In this document: piece after piece, positions 31,746-41,033 of the stretch
Position numbering within the stretch: the stretch's first letter is position 1
How the letters are laid out: every line of letters starts with the position of its first letter
Assembly (NCBI RefSeq): GCF_009724685.1
Contig: NZ_WMEF01000002.1
Coordinates: 124,001-188,000, forward strand
Source: Lysinibacillus cavernae
Lineage (GTDB): Bacteria; Bacillota; Bacilli; Bacillales_A; Planococcaceae
DNA length: 64,000 bases
Reading direction: 5' to 3'
Notes under the pieces: generated by a model
Databases searched by the model: none
The model's input: only the letters and a program-made list of their open reading frames with translations
Told to the model about the DNA's origin: nothing
Translations under genes and position numbers: made by a program

Positions 31746-32954
31746 ATGAATACATATTATAAATGGGTCATTCTACTAGTTGCTACACTTTCACAAACTG
31801 CAGCAACCTTTGTCACCTACGGGATGGGGCCGGTTGCTTCCTTTTATCAAATGGAATGGGATTTATCGTCATTCCAGACAGGGCTTATCGTTTCAGCTGT
31901 TAATATCGGTCCGCTTTTCTCCATGCTGCTATTTGGCTACCTCATGGATAAAAAAGGAGAAAAACGAATTATCGGTTGGGGTTCCATTTTACTTGGTCTC
32001 TCTACCTTACTGTTAGTACCCGTGGACCATTATACGACATTACTACTCGTATTAATAGTTGTTGGTATTTGGTATGGTAGTGCTCAAACTGGGGGTAGTA
32101 CAGCCATTGTGAAATGGTTTCCAGACAAACATCGAGGACTAGCAATCGGCATTCGTCAGACAGGTATTCCAATTGGTGGTGCATTAGCTTCAAGTGTTCT
32201 TACCTATCTGTACCATCATTTCAACCTGTCATCGGTGCATTTGACACAAGGCTTGATGGCAATTGGCGGAGGGCTATTATTTTTATTAATGTATCAAGAA
32301 CCAAAACAGTACAAAACGGCTGCGGCAACCCCAATCAAATTTAAAGAGAAGATGTATGCGATTAAGCACAATCGAGCGCTCTATCCGCTATTTTTGGTAG
32401 GCATTGTTATGATGTCCTTGCAAATGATCCTCATTGCGCATTTTATGAGCTACCTACATCAAGAAGGTGATTATTCATTAGCAGAGGCAGGGAGCTATTT
32501 AAGTCTTCTATTGCTTGGTGGGATGGTAGGGAGGATCGTGCTCGCCTGGATGAGCGACCATTATTTCGCTCAAAAACGTGAGTCATTATTAGTGCTAGTT
32601 ATGGTGGCCACATTTATCATGATTGGCTGTATGCCCTTTGTCTTACATGATACGAGCTTTATGCGTATTTTTTGTTGTGTACTTGGCTTTCTAGCACTTG
32701 GCTGGTATTCCTTATATATTACTTGTGTAACCGAGCAATCAGATCCACAAGCTGTTGGGTTGACTGTTAGTGCAGCTTTAACGATTAATCAAATTTTTAT
32801 TGTCTTGGCACCAACGATCTATGGCTTACTTGTTGCTATTTTTTCAAGCCATCAGATAGCCATGGACATTATAGCCGTAATCGTGATTATAGGGGCATTC
32901 CATTTATATAGGACAACCAAAAGTAGTCTATCTCCTGAAATTTCGGTAAAATAA
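31746..32954 (+). CDS. Major facilitator superfamily transporter
   Basis: The 402-residue protein has twelve membrane helices with the MFS motif GYLMDKKGEKR after helix 2 and a matching one in the second half (GRIVLAWMSDHYFAQKRES). IVKWFPDKHRGLAIGI resembles the GG-type signature of the CynX/oxalate-formate-antiporter-like groups. It probably moves a small anion or organic acid. GGAGGGTTTAT supports ATG 31746. The divergent LysR gene is its likely regulator. Confidence 0.85.
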   Translation: MNTYYKWVILLVATLSQTAATFVTYGMGPVASFYQMEWDLSSFQTGLIVSAVNIGPLFSMLLFGYLMDKKGEKRIIGWGSILLGLSTLLLVPVDHYTTLLLVLIVVGIWYGSAQTGGSTAIVKWFPDKHRGLAIGIRQTGIPIGGALASSVLTYLYHHFNLSSVHLTQGLMAIGGGLLFLLMYQEPKQYKTAAATPIKFKEKMYAIKHNRALYPLFLVGIVMMSLQMILIAHFMSYLHQEGDYSLAEAGSYLSLLLLGGMVGRIVLAWMSDHYFAQKRESLLVLVMVATFIMIGCMPFVLHDTSFMRIFCCVLGFLALGWYSLYITCVTEQSDPQAVGLTVSAALTINQIFIVLAPTIYGLLVAIFSSHQIAMDIIAVIVIIGAFHLYRTTKSSLSPEISVK

Positions 32955-32982
32955 TGGAAATAGGAAACGGAGGGTGTTGCGT

Positions 32983-33363
32983 ATGAACAGTACAATTTGG
33001 ATTGATGCGGAGATTGAAAAAGTTTGGCAAGCGATTACAGAGGAGCAATCCCTCACTCGCTGGTATGCGCCAGGCTCCACTTGGGACATACCTAAATTGG
33101 CAGCTGGGGAAAGGATGACATTTACGTTAATGCCGAATGCGCATAACCAGCTATCTGATCCACTGCCCATGCAGTTAACGATTCAACAAGTTAACAAGTA
33201 TGAGGTGTTTTCATTTTACTTGGAGGTGCCTGAAACAGTGATAGCCATAACGTTGGCGGAACAGCACAATGGCACAACAGTGAGCTTCAACATGACAGGC
33301 TATGATGCTTCCCTCGCTAATTTGAAAGCGTTGTTGGAGGGCGATGAAATTCCTTATTTATAG
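32983..33363 (+). CDS. SRPBCC/AHSA1-type protein
   Basis: The 126-residue product has the START-like fold pattern: TIWIDAEIEKVWQAITEEQS then RWYAPGSTWDI, GERMTFTLMP and a long C-terminal helix. AHSA1-type SRPBCC proteins bind hydrophobic ligands or assist Hsp90; the ligand is unknown. GGAGGG eight bases upstream selects ATG 32983. It follows the MFS gene by 28 bases and may be cotranscribed. Confidence 0.7.
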   Translation: MNSTIWIDAEIEKVWQAITEEQSLTRWYAPGSTWDIPKLAAGERMTFTLMPNAHNQLSDPLPMQLTIQQVNKYEVFSFYLEVPETVIAITLAEQHNGTTVSFNMTGYDASLANLKALLEGDEIPYL

Positions 33364-33475
33364 CTATCTCTACGTCTCAGGTCTTAGATGAATTTCAAGC
33401 GCAAGGACGTATTTTAAATTATTTACTCCTATATAATGAAATTATTGGTAGATTATATAGTGGGAGGAAATAAAA

Positions 33476-34189
33476 TTGAAAAAATTAGTTGGTTTGGGTG
33501 TCGTAATGGGCACGTCAGTATTGGTATTATCAGGGTGCTTTTCATTTATCCCAAGCAAGATGCGAGAGGAAGCCATCTTGGTGGAAAAAGATAAAGTGAA
33601 AGCACTTGAAGTGGACATTGAATTAGGTGTCGGTGAAATGAATGTTTCGAGCGGTGCGAAGGAATGGGTTGAGGGCAAAGCAGACTATAATATTAAAAAA
33701 CTAGCCCCTCAGGTAGACTATGATGTACACGGCGATACAGGCGAAGTCGAAATCAAGCATAAAGGCTCCACAAAGCTAGGCATCTCCAATATTAAAAACA
33801 CTTGGGCTATTCAGCTAAATGACGACATTCCAATGGATCTGGCTGTTGAGACAGGTGCGTCCATAGCAAATCTTGATTTACAGGGGCTCCAGCTGGAAAA
33901 GCTTGATATTGATGCAGGTGTTGGTGATTTAACGGTCAATTTAGGTGGCGATTGGAAAAAAAGCTTTAAGACATCGATTGAAACAGGCGTCGGTCAAACA
34001 ACCGTTATTTTACCATCAAAGGTTGGTGTCAAATTAACGACAGAAAAGGGCATCGGTTCTTCTAATGTTGAAGGTCTTGTATCAAAAGGTAATGGTGTCT
34101 ATGTCAACGAAGCTTACGATAAAGCCGATGTTGTACTGGAAATCAATTCTGAAATGGGCGTAGGAGACATTACGTTTAAATTAGATTAA
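33476..34189 (+). CDS. Lipoprotein with toastrack-type (DUF4097-like) beta domain
   Basis: The 237-residue product has a lipoprotein signal with LSGC (Cys21) and a mature domain rich in repeated 'GVGEMNV', 'GVGDLTVNL', 'GVGQTTVIL', 'GVGDITFKL' strands. This is the toastrack beta-solenoid pattern seen in DUF4097 and LiaF-like proteins, often linked to envelope-stress regulation. The start is TTG behind GGGAGGAAA. It stands just upstream of an ECF sigma/anti-sigma pair but has its own terminator. Confidence 0.75.
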   Translation: MKKLVGLGVVMGTSVLVLSGCFSFIPSKMREEAILVEKDKVKALEVDIELGVGEMNVSSGAKEWVEGKADYNIKKLAPQVDYDVHGDTGEVEIKHKGSTKLGISNIKNTWAIQLNDDIPMDLAVETGASIANLDLQGLQLEKLDIDAGVGDLTVNLGGDWKKSFKTSIETGVGQTTVILPSKVGVKLTTEKGIGSSNVEGLVSKGNGVYVNEAYDKADVVLEINSEMGVGDITFKLD

Positions 34190-34202
34190 TAAAGAAAAAT
34201 TC

Positions 34203-34238
34203 AGTAGGCTACTTTAGAGGCAGTAGTCTACTTTTTTG
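34203..34238 (+). terminator. Terminator after the toastrack lipoprotein gene
   Basis: AGTAGGCTACT pairs with AGTAGTCTACT (one wobble) and is followed by a T6 run. Confidence 0.8.
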
Positions 34239-34315
34239 TGCATCCCAAAAAAATTAGTAAAAGTGAAACCTTTTGGAAGGGTGAATGACTCTAAGTATCG
34301 AAAGGAGGGAACAGT

Positions 34316-34867
34316 GTGGAACATGATTTATCGATCGTTAAACAGGCAATTGCTGGCCATAAGGAAGCTTTTGAACAGCTACTCGTTCTTGAGGAAGAAA
34401 AACTGTATTACACAGCGCTTTCTTATGTTGGTCAAAAAGAGGATGCGCTGGATGCTATTCAAGAAGCGGCATGTAAAGCCTATTTAACCGTTCATCAACT
34501 AAAAAATCCAGCATTTTTCTCGACATGGCTGTTTCGCATTTTAATTCATGAATGCTATCGTTTACTAAAAAAGGGCAAGAAAATGATTCCTTATGAGGAG
34601 AGGGCATTATTAGATCGGTTACATGACCAGGAACATGTCATAGGTAGCCCAATTGATTTATCAGAAGCTATCCAACAATTAAACCATTCCCAGCAGATGG
34701 CGCTCATTTTATTTTATTATCACGATTTGCCGATTAAAGAGATTTCGGACCTGATGGAAAAGCCGGTGAGCACCATTAAAACCTATTTGCATCGTGGTAA
34801 AAAACAGCTAAAGCGACAATTAGAAAGGAGTGCAATGTTCAATGAAAAAGTCAGTGACCCTTCCTGA
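34316..34867 (+). CDS. ECF-type RNA polymerase sigma factor
   Basis: The 183-residue product has sigma region 2 (AFEQLLVLEEEKLYYTALSY, EDALDAIQEAACKAY, STWLFRILIHECYR) and region 4 (LPIKEISDLMEKPVSTIKTY followed by LHRGKKQLKR). It directs RNA polymerase to a small set of stress genes. The GTG start follows AAAGGAGGGAACA. It overlaps the downstream DUF4179 anti-sigma gene by 26 bases. It resembles SigV-like factors of Bacillus. Confidence 0.88.
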   Translation: MEHDLSIVKQAIAGHKEAFEQLLVLEEEKLYYTALSYVGQKEDALDAIQEAACKAYLTVHQLKNPAFFSTWLFRILIHECYRLLKKGKKMIPYEERALLDRLHDQEHVIGSPIDLSEAIQQLNHSQQMALILFYYHDLPIKEISDLMEKPVSTIKTYLHRGKKQLKRQLERSAMFNEKVSDPS

Positions 34868-35906
34868 ATTTCCTCGAAATGAGGTACGAGCAGCGATTGC
34901 ACAAGGTATTCGACAAGCACAAGATAAACCTATTCAAATGAAAAGAAAAAGCAAGCGTAAACCATTTGTATTTATTGCCAGTGCTGTTGCAGTTATTAGT
35001 TTAACCATTGGCACAGCCTATGTGTCACCAACATTTGCAAGCACATTGTCCAAGCTACCGATTATCGGTTCCGTATTCAATGACTCTGGTTTACCTGGGC
35101 TAAAACAAGCCAGTGAACAGGGTCTAACCAAGGCTGTTGGCGAAACACAAACCATCAATGGGATTTCGGTCACAGTAGATGAGGTGCTGTATGATGATTC
35201 CCGTTTAACGGTTGGGGTTACGATGGAATCTGAGATGGAATTGAGTGAACTATATTTTGGAGCAGGCCTGGAATTTACCATCAATGGCGCCCAACCAACT
35301 GTCAGCTCAGGTGGTTATTCTGAAAATAGGTTAAGTCCTACGGTTCGGACTGGTATTGCGACGTTTGATGTCAAACAGGTTGAGGAAATGCCAGATTCCT
35401 TTCAATTGGGCTTAACATTAGAAGGCGAAAAGGGAGAGAAGTGGACGTTTTCGACCCCGATTGAAAAAATTACAGAAATTGTCCATGTTCCTGTGAACCA
35501 TCAACAACAGATTGATGGCATTGAGCTTGATGTATCCAACATCTCCTTCAGTCCATCGGGGATCTCACTTGACTATGAAGCAACGATGAAAGGAATCCTT
35601 GATAATCCACCAGCATCTATAGAATTCTTTATAACAGATGGGCAAGGCAGGGAGATTGCCTCTCATTCGGGTGGTGGAAAAGCGCTATTTGATGATGGGG
35701 TGTGGAAATTAAGTAGTACAAAAGCCTTTGATCCAATAGCACAACACGTTGAAAAAATAATCATTACGCCTTATGTTTCCATTCCAACAGGGGGTGGGAG
35801 CGTTCGAATAGACGCTGATGGCAAAGAAACACATCTACCATTTAATCCATCTGCCAATAAAGAAGTGAAGTTCCAACCATTTACAGTAGATGTCCCAGTA
35901 CAATAA
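34842..35906 (+). CDS. DUF4179-domain anti-sigma factor
   Basis: The 354-residue product has a short cytoplasmic N terminus, one membrane helix (about residues 43-63), a conserved FASTLSKLPIIGSVFNDSG block typical of DUF4179 proteins, and a large extracytoplasmic beta-rich domain. It should bind the upstream sigma factor inside and sense a signal outside. Translation is coupled to the sigma gene by overlap. ATG 34842 is chosen over GTG 34830. Confidence 0.82.
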   Translation: MKKSVTLPEFPRNEVRAAIAQGIRQAQDKPIQMKRKSKRKPFVFIASAVAVISLTIGTAYVSPTFASTLSKLPIIGSVFNDSGLPGLKQASEQGLTKAVGETQTINGISVTVDEVLYDDSRLTVGVTMESEMELSELYFGAGLEFTINGAQPTVSSGGYSENRLSPTVRTGIATFDVKQVEEMPDSFQLGLTLEGEKGEKWTFSTPIEKITEIVHVPVNHQQQIDGIELDVSNISFSPSGISLDYEATMKGILDNPPASIEFFITDGQGREIASHSGGGKALFDDGVWKLSSTKAFDPIAQHVEKIIITPYVSIPTGGGSVRIDADGKETHLPFNPSANKEVKFQPFTVDVPVQ

Positions 35907-35919
35907 TAATCATGATAGC

Positions 35920-35956
35920 AGCGTCAAATACATCCTTTGTATTTGGCGCTTATTTT
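35920..35956 (+). terminator. Terminator after the anti-sigma gene
   Basis: GCGTCAAATACA pairs with TGTATTTGGCGC (one wobble), followed by TTATTTT. Confidence 0.8.
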
Positions 35957-35999
35957 ATGGTAGCTTTAAGGAAGCAATTGTTTTAAAGGAGCGAATGGA

Positions 36000-36524
36000 T
36001 TGAAAACTTATACATACAAGCAGCCTATGGAAATACAATCGACCGAGGTTGTCTCAATTTTAAATGAAGCAGAAGAGGTATCATCCACTGTTCAACGTAT
36101 CTATACCAATGCCCTAAAAAGAGCATTCGATAAGACGATGGACTATCGTTATTTCGTCCGTTTTGATGTCAGTGATGCGAAGGGGCAGCCACTGTTCACG
36201 TGTAAAAAGGTTTCACGTCGTGGGCGTGTGCATTTCCGAGGCAAGGATCTGGTGACTGGTAAGGACTATATGATTGCCTACGATGGCTGGCAAATCATGA
36301 TTCCTGATTTACTCATTTCTGATGGTGAACAACAAATCAAGCTCGGCAAAGAAATGGAAGATTGGTCTGTCTTTACAGTGAATGAGCAGCCTATCGCACG
36401 TTGGCAAGCTATTTTCTGTGAGACTCATTTTGATATTACTTTGCAAATTGAAGACTCCAGTCCGATTCAACACGAAGCCTTTTTTATTGCCATTGGACAG
36501 GCTGTGCTATTTGTGGGGGCATAA
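36000..36524 (+). CDS. Tubby/LURP-one-like beta-barrel protein
   Basis: The 174-residue product reads as alternating strands that end in a hydrophobic C-terminal stretch (AFFIAIGQAVLF), the arrangement of bacterial tubby-like/LURP-one proteins that wrap a beta-barrel round a helix. The function is unknown; eukaryotic relatives bind phospholipids. The start is TTG behind AAAGGAGCG. It is followed after four bases by an esterase gene, so they are probably cotranscribed. Confidence 0.5.
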   Translation: MKTYTYKQPMEIQSTEVVSILNEAEEVSSTVQRIYTNALKRAFDKTMDYRYFVRFDVSDAKGQPLFTCKKVSRRGRVHFRGKDLVTGKDYMIAYDGWQIMIPDLLISDGEQQIKLGKEMEDWSVFTVNEQPIARWQAIFCETHFDITLQIEDSSPIQHEAFFIAIGQAVLFVGA

Positions 36525-36528
36525 TAGT

Positions 36529-37296
36529 GTGATTCAAGTCAAAATGATGAAGAAAGGTTCTGATAATGTGGTTCACATACTGCCAGCGAAAGAAATTTAC
36601 TTACAAGGAAATGAGCATGCCCTGTTGCTTTTACATTCCTTTACAAGCCATACAAGAGATATGAAGAAAGTGGCCACGCTGTTACATGAACAAGGCTACA
36701 CATGCTACGCACCGCTATACCGCGGACATGGCTGTATGCCGGAGCAGTTAGTACAATACAACGTCGACGACTGGTGGCAAGATGTGATGAATGCCCATCT
36801 ATTTTTACTGAATGAAGGCTATCAAAAGATTTCAGTCATCGGTTTATCCATCGGTGGTATTTTCACTTTGAAGCTTGCTCAATTAGAACAGCTAGAGCAA
36901 ATCATTGTCTTATCGGTACCAATTGATAAGGAGCCAGAACAATTAAAACAAAGAATCGTTGATTATGCTTACAATTATAAAAACATAGAGGGGAAATCAG
37001 CGCTACAAATCTCAAATGAAATCGAGCCATTTAATGACATGCCGTTAGATGCTTTGATTGCATTCCAGAAGTTTATTAAAGAAACGATGCAGCAACTTGA
37101 TAAAATCACAATTCCAATCGCTATCTTTTATGGGGAACGAGATGATGCTTTATACGCGCATAGCGCGGAAATAATCTATCAACATGTTCATTCTTCTAAA
37201 AAGCGCAAGAGGGGCTTTGAAAACGCCAAACATTTAATGACATTAGGGCGGGATCAAAATGAAATCATTCAGGAGATGATAGATTTTTTGGAATAA
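36529..37296 (+). CDS. Carboxylesterase / monoacylglycerol lipase-type hydrolase
   Basis: The 255-residue product is an alpha/beta hydrolase: LLLHSFTSHTRDM holds the oxyanion region, GLSIGG the nucleophile serine (about residue 108), FYGERDD the catalytic Asp and NAKHLMTLG the His. The pattern is that of Est30-like carboxylesterases. The frame is open from 36382, but that part overlaps the upstream gene; GTG 36529 after GTGGGGGC is the likely start, with ATG 36544 as an alternative. Confidence 0.82.
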   Translation: MIQVKMMKKGSDNVVHILPAKEIYLQGNEHALLLLHSFTSHTRDMKKVATLLHEQGYTCYAPLYRGHGCMPEQLVQYNVDDWWQDVMNAHLFLLNEGYQKISVIGLSIGGIFTLKLAQLEQLEQIIVLSVPIDKEPEQLKQRIVDYAYNYKNIEGKSALQISNEIEPFNDMPLDALIAFQKFIKETMQQLDKITIPIAIFYGERDDALYAHSAEIIYQHVHSSKKRKRGFENAKHLMTLGRDQNEIIQEMIDFLE

Positions 37297-37396
37297 TTGC
37301 TGATTGAGGGATGTTGTGGCAAGTCATACTAGCATGAACCTTTACCAAGCCCCTGAACATTTCTACTAATTTTTGTTGATTATTAGATGAAATTTG

Positions 37397-37434
37397 AGGG
37401 GAAACCTAATTTTTACGGGTTTCCCTATTCTTAT
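37397..37434 (+). terminator. Terminator after the esterase gene
   Basis: GGGAAACC pairs with GGTTTCCC across a loop and is followed by TATTCTTATT. Confidence 0.75.
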
Positions 37435-37447
37435 TAAAAAACAAAAC

Positions 37448-37921
37448 TTACAATGTAATCCCATTATTTTTAGACTGGATTATATAGTTGTTATTTGATT
37501 CCCACTTGTAGTGTCCTACATTAAATTTGTTCAGGTTTATTAAATCTTTGAAGTATCTTGGGACAGGGCAATTCCAGTTTATATTGTCTATTTTCAGTGG
37601 GAAATTGTCCCCATTAGGATTGGGCGTATGCATATAGACTGAATCCAAACCAGCGTCTTCATCAACGAACTCAATCCACAATTGATATGGTTTTCCGAGT
37701 GTTCCGAGCTTTTCTAATAAACTGTGATGTAAGGCTATATGTGCTTTTAAATGCTCTCTTCGTATCTTCAAACTGTTATTCCCAAGCCCGTAAAAATCAA
37801 GATGGGTGTGCCACAAATCAAACCAACCTTCTTTGCCGAAGTCTAGATTATATTGCTCTGCTGCTGTTGTTTCCTGCCATAAGTTACGGAAATAACGCTT
37901 TTTCCCACGAAACTTTTTCAA
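37448..37921 (-). CDS. Hypothetical protein
   Basis: The 157-residue product has no recognised family. It is soluble and rich in aromatic and histidine residues (GWFDLWHTHLDFYGLGN, ALHHSLLEKLG), with a beta-like second half (YQLWIEFVDEDAGLDSVYMH). The frame is open to 37987, but GGGGGAAT before TTG 37921 (LKKFRGKKRYF) fits a start. It has a terminator on its 3' side that also ends the esterase gene. Confidence 0.5.
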   Translation of the reverse strand: MKKFRGKKRYFRNLWQETTAAEQYNLDFGKEGWFDLWHTHLDFYGLGNNSLKIRREHLKAHIALHHSLLEKLGTLGKPYQLWIEFVDEDAGLDSVYMHTPNPNGDNFPLKIDNINWNCPVPRYFKDLINLNKFNVGHYKWESNNNYIIQSKNNGITL

Positions 37922-38202
37922 AAGTATTATTCCCCCATTTAAACAAGTTTTTTTACTTATTATCCATGATTGAAAAGGATTAAGCACACAAAAGCAAAAG
38001 AGAATGGAAACTATTTACACATTGAATGTGCTAGTAAGTTGCCATCATCTCAAAGGAGGTGGCTTTTTTAGATTATAATGTGTCAAAATTTTGAAGTGTT
38101 GTTCCCTTTTGTGAACCTTGTTATTTGGATGTGTTATGATCAAATTTGTGAAGAAATGTACACGAACGGTGCATTTGGTTAAGTGAAATAGGGGGGCAGA
38201 TG

Positions 38203-38361
38203 ATGGATAACCAATATTTCGTAGGTTGGGGTACATTGGCGTTGATAAATGCTGCACTTGCACAAGGGAAGAATAGAACGGGGTTTAATTGGTTTTTTCT
38301 TTCTCTTTTATTAGGTCCATTTGCAACACTAATATTGTTATTTGTTGAAAAGAGACAGTAA
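38203..38361 (+). CDS. 52-residue membrane protein
   Basis: ATG 38203 lies six bases after GGGGGG (38191-38196); ATG 38200 is an alternative. The product, MDNQYFVGWGTLALINAALA followed by a QGKNRTGFNW turn and a second hydrophobic stretch ending VEKRQ, forms two membrane segments. I recall similar small proteins in Bacillales with no known role. It lies on the strand opposite a shadow frame at 38045-38263. Confidence 0.6.
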   Translation: MDNQYFVGWGTLALINAALAQGKNRTGFNWFFLSLLLGPFATLILLFVEKRQ

Positions 38362-38521
38362 TCTACATATTTTATAAGCTAATAAAATGAGAAGCGTGGT
38401 AATGTAAACTCTTGCTTATTCAACTAGGGATGTTTAATAAATATAAGTTGATTATAAATAGGCTTATTTTTTTACTTCAATAGTGCTTTTTTGACGTTGC
38501 ATCTAACATATCAGAACGACA

Positions 38522-38561
38522 AAACCAGCTACCTCTGCATATGGAGGTAGCTGGTTTTTTC
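38522..38561. terminator. Strong terminator between 38.3 kb gene and the ABC operon
   Basis: AACCAGCTACCTC pairs perfectly with GAGGTAGCTGGTT across eight bases, with A and T runs outside. It mainly serves the minus-strand permease gene ending at 38562. Confidence 0.9.
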
Positions 38562-41033
38562 TTACATTTCAATCATCTCATTCGCTAACTTTCTCCGGCT
38601 AATCCAATAGCCTTGTAGTGTGAAAACCAAGAGGGTGGCACTTAAGAAGGTCATGCTTGTGATGCCTAATGTCAGGAAGTCATAAGTCATGGGAGAGCCT
38701 TCATCAATCAAGCCTATCATTCTAGTTAAAATGAGCCCAATCAATGTACCAACAGTGAGACCATATAGCACAAACGATAGGACTTGAGTCAAGATGAGTT
38801 TCATGAGCCCATTCGGAGATAGGCCAATCAATCGTTGGATAGCATAGTCGCTACGTTTTGTATAAATGGTGTGCAGTAACGTTTGTAATACACCAAGGCA
38901 AGTAGCGACAATCAATATGACAAACACGCCAACAAATAAGCTCCAACGTTGGAAGAACATTTCTTTGGACTGCTCTAGCATGGTCACTTTATCCGTAAAC
39001 TTCAAGGCAGGCCAGCGTTCCTCTAAGAATGACAGGTCAGACAATGCTTGCTCAGAATGAGTCGTTTCAACCATGATGTCTTCGATAATCGTATGATCTT
39101 GAGATGTAAGGTACGACGACCAGTCAACGATTAAATCAGCATAGTGAAGAGGTGCATCAATAATCCCTATAATCTGTAAGTCACCTGTAGGCCTATCATG
39201 CTGTGTAGCGAAATCATAGGAACCAATCGTGACACGATCGCCAAGCACTAGCTGATGACGTTTGGCAAAGCGCTTTGTCACCAATAGTCCATCCTGGAAA
39301 TTGCCCTCGATTTTAGGCAATTTCCCTAATTTCACAAATTTCTCGATATCAATGGTTGTATAGTTCTCTGGTAGCCATTCATCGCCGAGTTGCAGGGCAA
39401 TATACGCATTATTACTTTGTGCATAAGCATACTGCACGCTTGGCAATGCTTCTATTTCCTCGATAACTGCTGGCGTAATGGTTGGGTCATTTAATTCATT
39501 ATTAATTTTTACAGCTGTTTCGTATTGTGATTCGATGTAGGCAAGGTCATTGTGCTGTAAGGTTTTCAGTAACGAGCTACCAAAAGTTAAAATGACCATT
39601 AACCCAATAATGCTAAGTACAATGGGCATATTTTTGCGTACTTGTGGCATCAGCTGTTGACATGCTAAATAAGCTTCCTTTCCGAGCACTTTCCGAATCG
39701 GCTTTAAAGCCATATGAAGAATAGCTGTAAACAGGTAAGGGATTAATAACAGTAAAATCCCGCAAAGTAATAGTGTACCGATTAAAATAAATAAGGCCCC
39801 TTGATTGCTTCCTGTTCCAGCTAAATAGGCTTGCAAAAAGAATAATAATGCGATCATACTCACAACACAGACTAGTACCGTTTTCCATTTTGTCCAACGT
39901 AGACCTAAATGCTCGTTTTCTGTGGCGATTTGTAGCGGCAATAATCTTGAACTTTTTGCCACTTGCCATTGAGTAATAAGCTGAAGGACTATGAAACTTG
40001 ACACCGCAATAAGAATAACAAATACAATAGGAAATACTGTTCTCGCATCAGGCAAATGTAAGAGACCAATCAATTGTGGTAGCCAAATTTTGATTACTAG
40101 TAAACTCAATGTTGTGCCGAGCACCACGCCAAAGCTAATAATGAGAGATAATTGTAGCCTCACTATACGCCCAACTTGCTTTACTGAGGCCCCAAGAGCT
40201 CGTAAGACCATCAGCTGTTCTTTGATTTTATAGAATAATAGCTGGAAAGTGGACAGCAATAAGACACTCGATATGAGTAAAATAAAGATGGACAGGACAA
40301 TCATAAAAATCATTAAGCTTTGTAAATTTCTTTTAAACAGATCGTAATCGCTCATGATATCTACACGTAATGTTTCATCAAGCTGTTTGAGCTCTGTGCC
40401 GACTGCCTTCGCATAATCGCCATCTGTTTTGATAAGCGCAAACATGCCAGCTGTTTGCGACTGACTATTATTCATCCAATTTTTTACAATCGAATTTGAC
40501 AACAATATGACATTCGGGCTGTCGGTGCCTTTCATCGTTGGCAAAATTTCTTGGACGACAAAATTGTGCGATTGAATATGAATGGTGTCCCCAACATTTT
40601 TCTTGAAAATACGCGCCACATTTTCTGAAAGAACGGCATCATTTGGGCCAAGATTCACCTCAAAATGGTAGCGGCTTTTTACGAGGTCATCATTTTCGAC
40701 TCCAACCGTATAAAACGATGTATTTTCTTCTTGTTCAACCGTTGTCTGGGCTAACGATACACTGGATACTTGTGTAACGCCTGCAAGGGTAGAAAATTCC
40801 TCTATTTGCTGTAGTGTTAGCAGTTTAGATTGATCGGGATTATAGCCCACCATTAAATCCATATCCCCATAAAGCGCTCGGATGTCTTCTTTCATTTGGC
40901 TATTGGCATTCCAGATGTAGACACTCATCGTCATCACAAGGCAAATAGAAATCGTAATAATACTAATACTCGTTAGGACATTAGCCCAAGCAGCACGAAA
41001 AAACTTAAGGGCAATGGCACGCATTGTAAACAT
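38562..41033 (-). CDS. ABC transporter permease, FtsX/MacB type
   Basis: The 823-residue membrane protein has the duplicated FtsX layout: one helix near 20-40, a long extracytoplasmic domain (about 45-240), three helices, then a second helix, a second extracytoplasmic domain (about 500-680) and three final helices. Such permeases with a MacB/LolD-type ATPase export lipids or peptides or act in antimicrobial peptide sensing and resistance. Its ATG overlaps the ATPase stop by one base (TAATG). It ends at a strong terminator. Confidence 0.88.
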   Translation of the reverse strand: MFTMRAIALKFFRAAWANVLTSISIITISICLVMTMSVYIWNANSQMKEDIRALYGDMDLMVGYNPDQSKLLTLQQIEEFSTLAGVTQVSSVSLAQTTVEQEENTSFYTVGVENDDLVKSRYHFEVNLGPNDAVLSENVARIFKKNVGDTIHIQSHNFVVQEILPTMKGTDSPNVILLSNSIVKNWMNNSQSQTAGMFALIKTDGDYAKAVGTELKQLDETLRVDIMSDYDLFKRNLQSLMIFMIVLSIFILLISSVLLLSTFQLLFYKIKEQLMVLRALGASVKQVGRIVRLQLSLIISFGVVLGTTLSLLVIKIWLPQLIGLLHLPDARTVFPIVFVILIAVSSFIVLQLITQWQVAKSSRLLPLQIATENEHLGLRWTKWKTVLVCVVSMIALLFFLQAYLAGTGSNQGALFILIGTLLLCGILLLLIPYLFTAILHMALKPIRKVLGKEAYLACQQLMPQVRKNMPIVLSIIGLMVILTFGSSLLKTLQHNDLAYIESQYETAVKINNELNDPTITPAVIEEIEALPSVQYAYAQSNNAYIALQLGDEWLPENYTTIDIEKFVKLGKLPKIEGNFQDGLLVTKRFAKRHQLVLGDRVTIGSYDFATQHDRPTGDLQIIGIIDAPLHYADLIVDWSSYLTSQDHTIIEDIMVETTHSEQALSDLSFLEERWPALKFTDKVTMLEQSKEMFFQRWSLFVGVFVILIVATCLGVLQTLLHTIYTKRSDYAIQRLIGLSPNGLMKLILTQVLSFVLYGLTVGTLIGLILTRMIGLIDEGSPMTYDFLTLGITSMTFLSATLLVFTLQGYWISRRKLANEMIEM

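Noticed and set aside
34236-34487. Plus-strand frame of 83 codons
   Set aside because: It overlaps the sigma factor gene in another frame; the sigma gene has clear domains and a ribosome site.
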